Below are positions 1 to 7,198 of a stretch of 64,000 nt of DNA, piece after piece. The notes below the pieces were generated by a model. That model searched no databases. It worked only from the letters and a program-made list of their open reading frames with translations, and was not told where the DNA came from. The translations under genes were made by a program, and so were the position numbers. Origin of the DNA: Colwellia sp. C1TZA3 (GTDB taxonomy: Bacteria; Pseudomonadota; Gammaproteobacteria; Enterobacterales; Alteromonadaceae); contig NZ_VOLS01000017.1 of assembly GCF_007954265.1 (NCBI RefSeq), forward strand, positions 1-64,000. The letters are read 5' to 3'. Position 1 is the first letter of the stretch, and the number at the start of each line of letters is the position of its first letter.

Positions 1-1
1 A

Positions 2-196
2 CCCGCTTATTCACCTGAATTAAATCCAATTGAACAGGTATGGCAGTGGTTAAGACAGAATGAGTTAGCGAATAAATGTTTTAAGGATTATGACGATATT
101 GTTGAATCTTGTAGTAATGCATGGAACAGCTTCATAAGTGATATAAAAAGGGTGAAAGATATATGCTTTAGAGACTGGCTAAATTTGAGTGGTTAA
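2..196 (+). CDS. IS630-family transposase, C-terminal fragment (cut by window edge)
   Basis: The reading frame is open from the first bases and stops at 194-196, giving the last 64 residues of a protein. It begins with PAYSPELNPIEQVWQWLRQ, the signature around the final acidic residue (the E of NPIE) of the DDE domain in IS630/Tc1-type transposases. The rest is a basic, helical tail ending NLSG. The gene extends upstream of the window, so whether the transposase is intact cannot be judged. It matters here because its element end matches the ends of the short repeats found elsewhere in the window. Confidence 0.85.
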   Translation, partial: PAYSPELNPIEQVWQWLRQNELANKCFKDYDDIVESCSNAWNSFISDIKRVKDICFRDWLNLSG

Positions 197-214
197 TTAA
201 TGTAATTGGTATTA
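193..214 (+). mobile_element. Right terminal inverted repeat of the IS630-type element plus flanking TTA
   Basis: Directly after the transposase stop the sequence ends ATTGGTA (to 211) followed by TTA (212-214). Read inward on the minus strand the terminus is TACCAATTACATTAATTAAC. Its first 15 bases are identical to the end of the 157-bp repeat at 27577. The left end lies outside the window, so the target duplication cannot be confirmed. Confidence 0.6.
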
Positions 215-312
215 CACACCCGATAAATCGCTTTGATTTATAATGGCTAATATAATGCCTAAGACTGGCTAACAAACTTTCCTAAAGCGTAAACCGTCTC
301 TTCAACTTGATA

Positions 313-519
313 TTATATAAGCTCAGCAGCTAATCCTGTGCCATTTTCAGTGATGACTACTAGTAGACGGTCACTTGTATTGTATGCCCACTTGCTGCTC
401 ATCATTATGGCGCACACCATTGGTGCGTTAATTTCTTCACCGTAGTGCAAAATCTCTATTTCGACTAAGCACTTAAACTCTATCCAATTGAATTTATTAT
501 TAAAAATATATTGGATCAT
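313..519 (-). CDS. Possible small hypothetical protein (68 aa)
   Basis: This open frame reads away from nirB and encodes 68 residues of mixed hydrophobic and acidic composition ending GTGLAAELI. The composition resembles a real protein more than most antisense frames do. However, I see no Shine-Dalgarno sequence before its ATG and recognise no family. It lies between an IS end and nirB, so it could equally be a fragment left by rearrangement. The rest of 215-590 shows no other gene; the nirB promoter must lie here, but I cannot identify a regulator site with confidence. Confidence 0.3.
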   Translation of the reverse strand: MIQYIFNNKFNWIEFKCLVEIEILHYGEEINAPMVCAIMMSSKWAYNTSDRLLVVITENGTGLAAELI

Positions 520-590
520 TTATTGCAGATAACAAACCATTATCTAGTTCCGCTAATACAGCGGTAATTTAAAGAAGTAGGACTGCAAAA

Positions 591-3146
591 ATGAACACAC
601 AAGCTCAAAAAATAGTCGTCGTTGGCAATGGCATGGTTGGCCATCATTTTGTTGATGAAATGGCGAAACATGCAGGCTATGAAATTACCGTACTATCAGC
701 TGAAGATCGTTTAGCTTATGACCGTGTTCACTTGTCAGAGTATTTTTCTGGAAAAACTGCTGATGATTTAGCCATGACTACGCCAGCATACTATAACGAA
801 ATTGGTGTTAACTTTTTCACCAACGCGAAAGTAACTGATATTGATAAAGCTGCAAAAATCGTTACCACTGAAACGGGTGACACTTTCGCTTACGACAAAT
901 TAATTATGGCAACTGGCTCATATCCTTTTGTTCCCCCTATTCCAGGTAAAGAGCGTGACCATTGCCTGGTTTACCGTACAATTCAAGATTTAGAAGACAT
1001 TCAAGCGTCAGCTAAAGCCGGTAAAGTCGGTGTTGTGGTGGGGGGTGGTTTATTAGGCTTAGAAGCCGCTAACGCACTTAAGGAATTAGGCTTACAGACA
1101 CACGTGGTAGAATTTGCGCCACAATTAATGGGTGTGCAATTAGACAAAGACGGTGGCGCTTTACTTCGTTCAATGATCGAAGATATTGGCGTGCAAGTGC
1201 ATACCCAAAAAGCCACCAGCGAAATTGTTGATGGCGAAACCTGTGTTCACCGGATGAATTTTGCTGATGGGACACATTTAGAAACTGACGTTATTTTATT
1301 TTCTGCGGGTATTCGCCCTTATGATAACTTAGCACGTGAATTTGACTTGGCCGTTGGCGAACGTGGCGGCATTGTGGTTGATAACCACTGTAAAACCTCT
1401 GACGAAAGTATTTACGCTATTGGTGAGTGTGCTTTATGGAATAACTTTATTTTTGGTTTAGTGGCGCCAGGTTACACTATGGCAAAAGTTACTGCCGATA
1501 ACATTATTGGCGGTGAGCAACAATTTACCGGTGCGGATATGAGCACTAAGTTAAAATTAATGGGCATGGACGTGGGTTCAATTGGCGATGCCCATGCACG
1601 TACTCAAGGCTGTAAAAGCTATGTTTATTCAAACCAACCTGATCAAATTTATAAAAAAATAGTCGTCAGTGCAAATGGTAAAGAATTAATAGGCGCTGTT
1701 TTAGTGGGTGATACCAGTGAATACGATACATTATTACAATACGCATTAAATGGCATTGAATTACCAGAAAACCCCGACGGTTTAATTTTACCAAGCTCAG
1801 GCGAAAAACCTACTTTAGGCGTGGACGCTTTACCTGATACCGCCACTATCTGTTCATGTTTGAATGTCACCAAAGGCGATATCATTGCTGCTATTGATTG
1901 TGGCGCCGTTGATGTCGGTGAAGTTAAGTCGTCAACGAAGGCAGGAACGGGTTGTGGTGGTTGTGCCGCATTATTAAAAAAAGTAACCGATCACGAATTA
2001 GAAAAACGTGGTGTTGAAATTAGTACTGACCTTTGTGAACATTTTGCTTACAGCCGGGTGGAGTTGTTTCACATTGTGCAAGCTGAACAAATTAAAACCT
2101 TTGACCTATTAATAGAAAAACACGGTTCAGGTTTAGGCTGTGAAATTTGTAAGCCAGCCGCCGCGTCTATTCTTGCTTCGGTATGGAACGATTACGTATT
2201 AAAACCAGACCATGTCTCACTGCAAGACACCAACGATACCTTTCTAGGTAACATGCAAAAAGATGGTACTTACTCTGTTGTTCCACGTATGCCTGGCGGT
2301 GAAGTAACACCGGACAAATTAATTGTTATTGGTGAAGTCGCTAAAGAATATAACCTATATACCAAAGTAACCGGTGGCCAACGTATCGATTTATTTGGCG
2401 CCCGTGTTGACCAATTACCCGCGATATGGAAACGATTAATTGATGCAGGTATGGAAACAGGTCATGCCTACGGTAAATCATTACGTACGGTAAAATCTTG
2501 TGTGGGCAGCACTTGGTGTCGTTACGGCCAACAAGACAGCATGGCAATGGCTATATTTTTAGAAGATCGCTATAAAGGTTTACGCTCTCCTCATAAAATT
2601 AAGTTTGCTGTCTCAGGTTGTACACGCGAGTGTGCTGAAGCACAAAGTAAAGACATTGGTATTATCGCCACTGAAAACGGCTGGAACTTATACGTCAGTG
2701 GCAATGGCGGCATGAAGCCTCGACACGGTGACTTATTTGCCACTGATTTAGATGATCAAACTTTAGTAAAATATATTGATCGTTACTTAATGTTTTATGT
2801 GCGCACCGCCGATCGTCTAACTCGTACTTCTGTCTGGTTAGAGAATCTAGAAGGCGGTTTAGCCTACATGGAAAAAATAGTGAAAGACGATCACTTAGGG
2901 ATTAATGCTGAATTAGAAAAACAAATGCAAAATGTGGTTGATACCTATCAATGTGAGTGGAAAACAACCATTGAAAGCACCGAACAACTAAAACGATTCC
3001 GTCAGTTTGTTAACTCTGACACCGTCGATGGCAATATCGAGTTTGTTACTGAGCGTGATCAAATTCGACCCGCTCAAGGTGATGAGAAAAAATACGGCGT
3101 TCAAATTCAAGCCATTGATTTAATACCAGTTCCATTAAGTTTGTGA
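591..3146 (+). CDS. nirB: Assimilatory nitrite reductase [NAD(P)H], large subunit
   Basis: This 851-residue cytoplasmic enzyme reduces nitrite to ammonium using NAD(P)H, FAD, siroheme and Fe-S clusters. The N-terminus carries the FAD fold (VVVGNGMVGHHF, residues about 9-20) and the NAD(P)H site (GVVVGGGLLGLEAANAL, about 145). BFD-like [2Fe-2S] cysteines follow (CSCLN near 423 and TGCGGC near 458). The siroheme/[4Fe-4S] domain shows CVGSTWC near 637 and CTREC near 677. An AAGTAGG-like ribosome site precedes the ATG. nirD follows, as in most nir operons. The last seven residues (IPVPLSL) and the stop lie in an inserted 157-bp repeat. Without it the frame would end DLTPA, so the C-terminus has been altered outside the catalytic domains. 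Confidence 0.96.
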   Translation: MNTQAQKIVVVGNGMVGHHFVDEMAKHAGYEITVLSAEDRLAYDRVHLSEYFSGKTADDLAMTTPAYYNEIGVNFFTNAKVTDIDKAAKIVTTETGDTFAYDKLIMATGSYPFVPPIPGKERDHCLVYRTIQDLEDIQASAKAGKVGVVVGGGLLGLEAANALKELGLQTHVVEFAPQLMGVQLDKDGGALLRSMIEDIGVQVHTQKATSEIVDGETCVHRMNFADGTHLETDVILFSAGIRPYDNLAREFDLAVGERGGIVVDNHCKTSDESIYAIGECALWNNFIFGLVAPGYTMAKVTADNIIGGEQQFTGADMSTKLKLMGMDVGSIGDAHARTQGCKSYVYSNQPDQIYKKIVVSANGKELIGAVLVGDTSEYDTLLQYALNGIELPENPDGLILPSSGEKPTLGVDALPDTATICSCLNVTKGDIIAAIDCGAVDVGEVKSSTKAGTGCGGCAALLKKVTDHELEKRGVEISTDLCEHFAYSRVELFHIVQAEQIKTFDLLIEKHGSGLGCEICKPAAASILASVWNDYVLKPDHVSLQDTNDTFLGNMQKDGTYSVVPRMPGGEVTPDKLIVIGEVAKEYNLYTKVTGGQRIDLFGARVDQLPAIWKRLIDAGMETGHAYGKSLRTVKSCVGSTWCRYGQQDSMAMAIFLEDRYKGLRSPHKIKFAVSGCTRECAEAQSKDIGIIATENGWNLYVSGNGGMKPRHGDLFATDLDDQTLVKYIDRYLMFYVRTADRLTRTSVWLENLEGGLAYMEKIVKDDHLGINAELEKQMQNVVDTYQCEWKTTIESTEQLKRFRQFVNSDTVDGNIEFVTERDQIRPAQGDEKKYGVQIQAIDLIPVPLSL

Positions 3147-3280
3147 TCTTGTTGTGCGCAGGAAAAATAACTCAAGGTAAGGCGCTCGATTGAGCAATAG
3201 CTGGCTATTGGGAGTGAGAGCAACACAGCCTTGAGCTATTTTAACTAGTACAAGTGAGCAATAACTTAATGGGATTGGTA
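3124..3280 (+). mobile_element. 157-bp MITE-like element, family A copy 1 (overlaps nirB end)
   Basis: The element starts TACCAGTTCCATTAAGTT and ends AACTTAATGGGATTGGTA, so the termini are inverted repeats with two mismatches. It is flanked by TAA on both sides (3121-3123 and 3281-3283). The interior is a long imperfect palindrome (ACTCAAGG near 3170 pairing with CCTTGAGC near 3230), so its RNA could fold into a long hairpin. It codes for nothing of its own. It fills most of the nirB-nirD gap and supplies the last codons and stop of nirB. Confidence 0.9.
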
Positions 3281-3321
3281 TAACACCTGCATAAGAAACG
3301 TTTACCCATAAGGAAAATAAA

Positions 3322-3657
3322 ATGACCACAGAAAATACCTGGCAAACCATCTGCCCAACCAGTGATTTAATTAAAAATGCAGGTGTTTGCGCCTTATTAG
3401 CCAATCAAGAACAAGTAGCCCTATTTCAAGTAGGTAACGATACCGTTTATGCTGTTGCTAACTTTGACCCCTTTGGCAAAGCAAATGTTTTATACCGCGG
3501 TTTAATTGGCGAAACTAAAGGTGATGTCTATGTTGCTTCACCCTTATTAAAACAGCGCTTTGTTTTAAATACCGGAGCCTGTTTAGATGATGATACCTTC
3601 GCGATTAAAACCTATCAAACACGCGTTACTGAGGGCAAATTAGAAATATTCGGTTAA
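3322..3657 (+). CDS. nirD: Nitrite reductase [NAD(P)H], small subunit
   Basis: The 111-residue protein has the length and Rieske-like fold pattern of NirD, the partner of NirB (WQTICPTSDLIKNAGVCALL at the start, then VALFQVGNDTVYAVANFDPF). As usual for NirD, the cysteine/histidine ligands of true Rieske clusters are absent, so it is probably structural. AAGGAAAATAAA gives a good ribosome site before the ATG. The 175-bp gap to nirB is almost all inserted repeat; without it the gap would be about 27 bp. A strong terminator follows at 3682. Confidence 0.93.
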   Translation: MTTENTWQTICPTSDLIKNAGVCALLANQEQVALFQVGNDTVYAVANFDPFGKANVLYRGLIGETKGDVYVASPLLKQRFVLNTGACLDDDTFAIKTYQTRVTEGKLEIFG

Positions 3658-3681
3658 GTCTTTACTCTTATCGATTTTACC

Positions 3682-3717
3682 ATCCCAGCTTAAGTGATTA
3701 AGCTGGGATTTTTGTTT
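3682..3717 (+). terminator. Rho-independent terminator after nirBD
   Basis: A perfect 11-bp stem (ATCCCAGCTTA pairing with TAAGCTGGGAT) around a 6-base loop is followed by TTTTGTTTTT. This ends the nirBD transcript and implies a separate promoter for the downstream porin. Confidence 0.9.
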
Positions 3718-4334
3718 TTAGTGATGTAGAGATAAGCGTATCAACAAATTTGATCACGTTAATCACTACAAAAATTTTATTGAAAGTACCATTTTCAACC
3801 TATGAACAACAATACTTTTGTTGATAGCATGTTTTTGCATAAGAGGCGGGCATAAAAGCTAAACTGATAACCATCAATCATACGCTAGTGATAAATGTAG
3901 CGTGATTGAACCTGATGAAGATAAATAAAACTTAGTGAGCTCAATATTGAATACCAAATGGGATAACTTTATTTATGCTCAGATTCTGTTCGTTATTTTT
4001 ATTTTTATTTTTATTTTTATTTTTATTTTTATTTTTATTTTTATTTTGGTGCAGGCTTGCATCATAAACTAACAAAATACCGCTAATAAAAGCCTCGTAA
4101 AAACTAATTCGTTGATATTAAACAACTTAATTTAATGGCATAAAACCTGCTCTATTCCTTTAAATATAACCTCTTATTTTCTCTGATTAAATTAAATTGA
4201 CAAAAACACCTTATTTTCATCGAACAAATATCTGATGTTGCTAAATGTATATAACAATATTGAGCCATTAGTATTTAACCAGTAAAAACCATAAATTTAA
4301 CCGCGATTTTAAAAAGAAATTCAAGGGATAAACC
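3718..4334 (+). other. Intergenic region upstream of the porin; no gene seen
   Basis: About 600 bp without a convincing reading frame. It contains the hexanucleotide repeat at 3995-4047 and AT-rich DNA near 4140-4260 where the porin promoter probably lies. No operator could be identified. A ribosome site (TCAAGGGATAAACC) precedes the porin ATG. Confidence 0.6.
3995..4047 (+). repeat. Hexanucleotide microsatellite (ATTTTT)x8 plus partial unit
   Basis: Adenines recur every six bases from 3995 to 4043 (nine in all), each followed by T runs. The tract lies about 290 bp upstream of the porin start. Such tracts are prone to slippage; any effect on expression is speculation. Confidence 0.9.
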
Positions 4335-5525
4335 ATGCAACCAGTTCGTCAACTTTCAACACTTACTGCATTGATTTTATTAGCAGGCTCAAGTGTTTCA
4401 GCTAACGCCAATAGTGAGCGAGAAACCCAAGCTAAAACCAGTGTCGATTTGAACTTGCGCTACGAGGCAGTTGCTCAAAACAACGCTTTAAAAGATGCCT
4501 CGGCATTAACTTTAAGAACCCGATTAAATTACACTAGTGCTAGCTACCATAGCTTTACAGGCGTTATTGAATTTGAAGACTCACGCCAAGTAGCGGGTAT
4601 TAACGACTATAACGATACCGTGGGCAACAATACGCCATATGCTATTGTTGCCGATCCAGAAACTACTGAACTAGACCAAGCTTTTGTGCAATACCAGCAA
4701 GGTAAAATCATCGCTAAAGTAGGTCGACAAATTATCACCTTAGATAACCATCGTTATGTTGGCCATGTCGGCTGGCGCCAAGATAGACAAACATTTGATG
4801 CAGCAACACTAGATTATGCTCCATTAGATAATCTACAAATGAGCTATAGCTACATTAATAAACGTAACCGTATTTTTGCACAAGTAAAAAATCTGCACTC
4901 AAAAGATCATCTACTTAACATTACTTATAAAACGAACTATGGGCAACTAACCGCTTACAGCTACCTTTTAGAAGTTGATGAAGGCGCGAAAAACGGTTTA
5001 GATACTTTTGGGCTGCGTTTAAACGCTAATAAGAATAAATTTACATACTTTGCTGAATATGCCAGACAAAGTGCTGACAGTAGTACCACTGACTATTCTG
5101 CAAGCTATATGGCCATAGAAGGCGGTTATAGCTTTGATGCTGTAGCCGTTAAATTAGGCGCTGAAGTACTGGGTAGTGATGAGGCAATGTATGGTTTTTC
5201 AACACCACTAGCGACACTGCATAAATTCAATGGTTGGGCCGATCAGTTTTTGCTAACCCCAAAAGAGGGCTTGGTTGATATATATGCCTCTATTGCCGGT
5301 AAAGTCTTTGATGGTAGTTGGACCGTTGCCATACATGATTACTCTGTTGATAAAGCCACCGAGACAGTTGACGATTTAGGCCGTGAAGTCAATGTGGTTT
5401 ACACAAAGAAATTCGCTAAAAATTATACCGCAGGCATAAAGTACGCCGCTTACTCAGCAGGCGATTTAGCCGCAGCTAAAGTCGACACGGATAAATTTTG
5501 GCTGTGGCTTGGTGCTAAATTTTAG
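4335..5525 (+). CDS. Outer-membrane beta-barrel porin in the nitrate assimilation cluster
   Basis: The 396-residue protein has a signal peptide (hydrophobic core TALILLAGSSVSANA). It is rich in alternating beta strands with aromatic girdle residues (VDLNLRYEAV, AKVGRQIITLDNHRYVGHVG) and ends WLWLGAKF, a terminal phenylalanine typical of outer-membrane barrels. It resembles the alginate-export/OprP-like type of porins. Its place between nirD and the nitrate reductase genes suggests passage of nitrate or nitrite across the outer membrane, but the substrate is inference. A hairpin follows at 5546. Confidence 0.65.
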   Translation: MQPVRQLSTLTALILLAGSSVSANANSERETQAKTSVDLNLRYEAVAQNNALKDASALTLRTRLNYTSASYHSFTGVIEFEDSRQVAGINDYNDTVGNNTPYAIVADPETTELDQAFVQYQQGKIIAKVGRQIITLDNHRYVGHVGWRQDRQTFDAATLDYAPLDNLQMSYSYINKRNRIFAQVKNLHSKDHLLNITYKTNYGQLTAYSYLLEVDEGAKNGLDTFGLRLNANKNKFTYFAEYARQSADSSTTDYSASYMAIEGGYSFDAVAVKLGAEVLGSDEAMYGFSTPLATLHKFNGWADQFLLTPKEGLVDIYASIAGKVFDGSWTVAIHDYSVDKATETVDDLGREVNVVYTKKFAKNYTAGIKYAAYSAGDLAAAKVDTDKFWLWLGAKF

Positions 5526-5545
5526 CTCACCAAAGACACTTATAA

Positions 5546-5579
5546 TGATAACGCTCAGTACTTTTATTCAGCGTTATCA
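5546..5579 (+). terminator. Hairpin after the porin gene
   Basis: A 10-bp perfect stem (TGATAACGCT with AGCGTTATCA) and a 14-base loop lie just after the porin stop. The tail is A-rich rather than T-rich on this strand, so termination may be partial. Confidence 0.5.
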
Positions 5580-5602
5580 AAAATTATAAACCCATATAAC
5601 TA

Positions 5603-7114
5603 TTGCAGCAGGTAAATAAAATTAGCTCAAGTAATCAACAAATCATCGAGAAAAAAAAAGTGGTTGTGGTCGGTAACGGCATGGTGGGTCACCATTTTGT
5701 TGAGCAATTGGCTCAATTGAACACAGCTGACCAAGCCATTGAGATAACCGTTTTGTCAGCAGAGCCTCGCCTTGCTTATGACCGTGTTCACCTTTCAGCA
5801 TACTTCAGTGGCAAAACAGCTGCAGATTTAGCCATGGCTGACGAAAAAACCTACCAAGATTGGGCGGTAAATTTTCAAACTAATGCCAAAGTTGTTGATA
5901 TCGATCGCAGCAATAAAAATGTTGTCACGCAAAGCGGGCAAGTTATCGCTTATGACAAACTTATTTTAGCTACTGGCTCTTATCCTTTTGTACCGCCTAT
6001 TCCAGGAAAAGATCGCGAGCATTGTTTGGTTTATCGCACCATAGATGACTTAGATAAGATTCAAGCCAGCGCAAAGGTCAGTAAAGTAGGCGTTGTTATT
6101 GGCGGTGGTTTATTGGGTCTTGAAGCTGCCAATGCCCTAAGTCACTTAGGTTTAAAAACTCATGTGGTTGAATTTTCGCCACAATTAATGGCTGTGCAAA
6201 TTGATGCTGGTGGCGGTCGGTTATTAAAAGAAAAAATTGAAGCCTTAGGTGTTGAGGTGCATACATCAAAAGCCACCAGCGTAATTGAAGACGGCGAAAC
6301 CTGTCGTTACAAGCTGTGTTTTAGTGATAATACTGTGCTAGAAACTGACCTTATTTTATTCTCCGCAGGTATTCGCCCTTATGACAATCTAGCTAAATCA
6401 TTCGCGCTTGAAATGGGTGAACGAGGCGGTATAGTGATTAATAACCACTGCCAAACCTCAGATAAAAATGTCTATGCCATTGGCGAATGTGCGCTTTGGA
6501 ACAACTTTATTTTTGGTTTAGTTGCGCCAGGTTACGACATGGCTAAAGTGGCGGCAAAACATATCATGGGTGAACAAGCCTTATTTACCGGTGCCGATAT
6601 GAGTACTAAATTAAAACTCATGGGCGTTGAAGTAGGCTCAATAGGTGACGCACACGCAAAAACACCGGGATCAATAACCTATAGCTATCAAAATCAACCT
6701 ACAGGCGTATACAAGAAAATTGTGGTTTCGAGTGACAAAAGCAAAATGCTCGGCGCGGTATTAATTGGTGATACCAGTGAATACGACTCCTTATTACAAT
6801 ACCTGCTTAATGCCATAGATTTACCTGCATCACCCGAAGCACTGATACTGCCTTTATCAGGAGAAAAACCCACCTTAGATGTTGCGACATTACCTGATAC
6901 CGCCATTATTTGTTCATGTCATCACGTTACAAAAGGCAATATTATCAGCTCAATAGCTCAAGGGGCTTGTACCGTGGGTGAGATTAAAACCTGCACTAAA
7001 GCCAGTAGCGGGTGTGGGGGTTGTAGCGCTTTATTGAAAAGTGTCGCTGATGCAGAATTTGAAAGCCGTGCTGTGGAAGTTAAAAAAGATATTTGTGAGA
7101 GTGTCATCGAATAA
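5603..7114 (+). CDS. NirB-like FAD/[2Fe-2S] NAD(P)H oxidoreductase, probable nitrate reductase electron-transfer subunit
   Basis: The protein (up to 503 aa) is a close paralogue of the N-terminal half of the neighbouring NirB: FAD motif VVVGNGMVGHHF, NAD(P)H motif GVVIGGGLLGLEAANAL, and BFD-type cysteines CSCHH and GCGGC near the C-terminus. It lacks the siroheme domain. Directly before nasA, it fits the role of NasC-type subunits that pass electrons from NAD(P)H to assimilatory nitrate reductase. The start is uncertain: the TTG at 5603 has no ribosome site, whereas CAGGTAAATAAA lies at ideal distance before an ATT at 5621. The GTG at 5660 is too close to the FAD motif to be attractive. Confidence 0.85.
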   Translation: MQQVNKISSSNQQIIEKKKVVVVGNGMVGHHFVEQLAQLNTADQAIEITVLSAEPRLAYDRVHLSAYFSGKTAADLAMADEKTYQDWAVNFQTNAKVVDIDRSNKNVVTQSGQVIAYDKLILATGSYPFVPPIPGKDREHCLVYRTIDDLDKIQASAKVSKVGVVIGGGLLGLEAANALSHLGLKTHVVEFSPQLMAVQIDAGGGRLLKEKIEALGVEVHTSKATSVIEDGETCRYKLCFSDNTVLETDLILFSAGIRPYDNLAKSFALEMGERGGIVINNHCQTSDKNVYAIGECALWNNFIFGLVAPGYDMAKVAAKHIMGEQALFTGADMSTKLKLMGVEVGSIGDAHAKTPGSITYSYQNQPTGVYKKIVVSSDKSKMLGAVLIGDTSEYDSLLQYLLNAIDLPASPEALILPLSGEKPTLDVATLPDTAIICSCHHVTKGNIISSIAQGACTVGEIKTCTKASSGCGGCSALLKSVADAEFESRAVEVKKDICESVIE

Positions 7115-7198
7115 AATCTAAAAATAAATAAACAAAACTAGCAAAACATCCCATATAAAGCGGGCTGTAAATCATTCTCTGTTTTAAAGGTAAATTTT

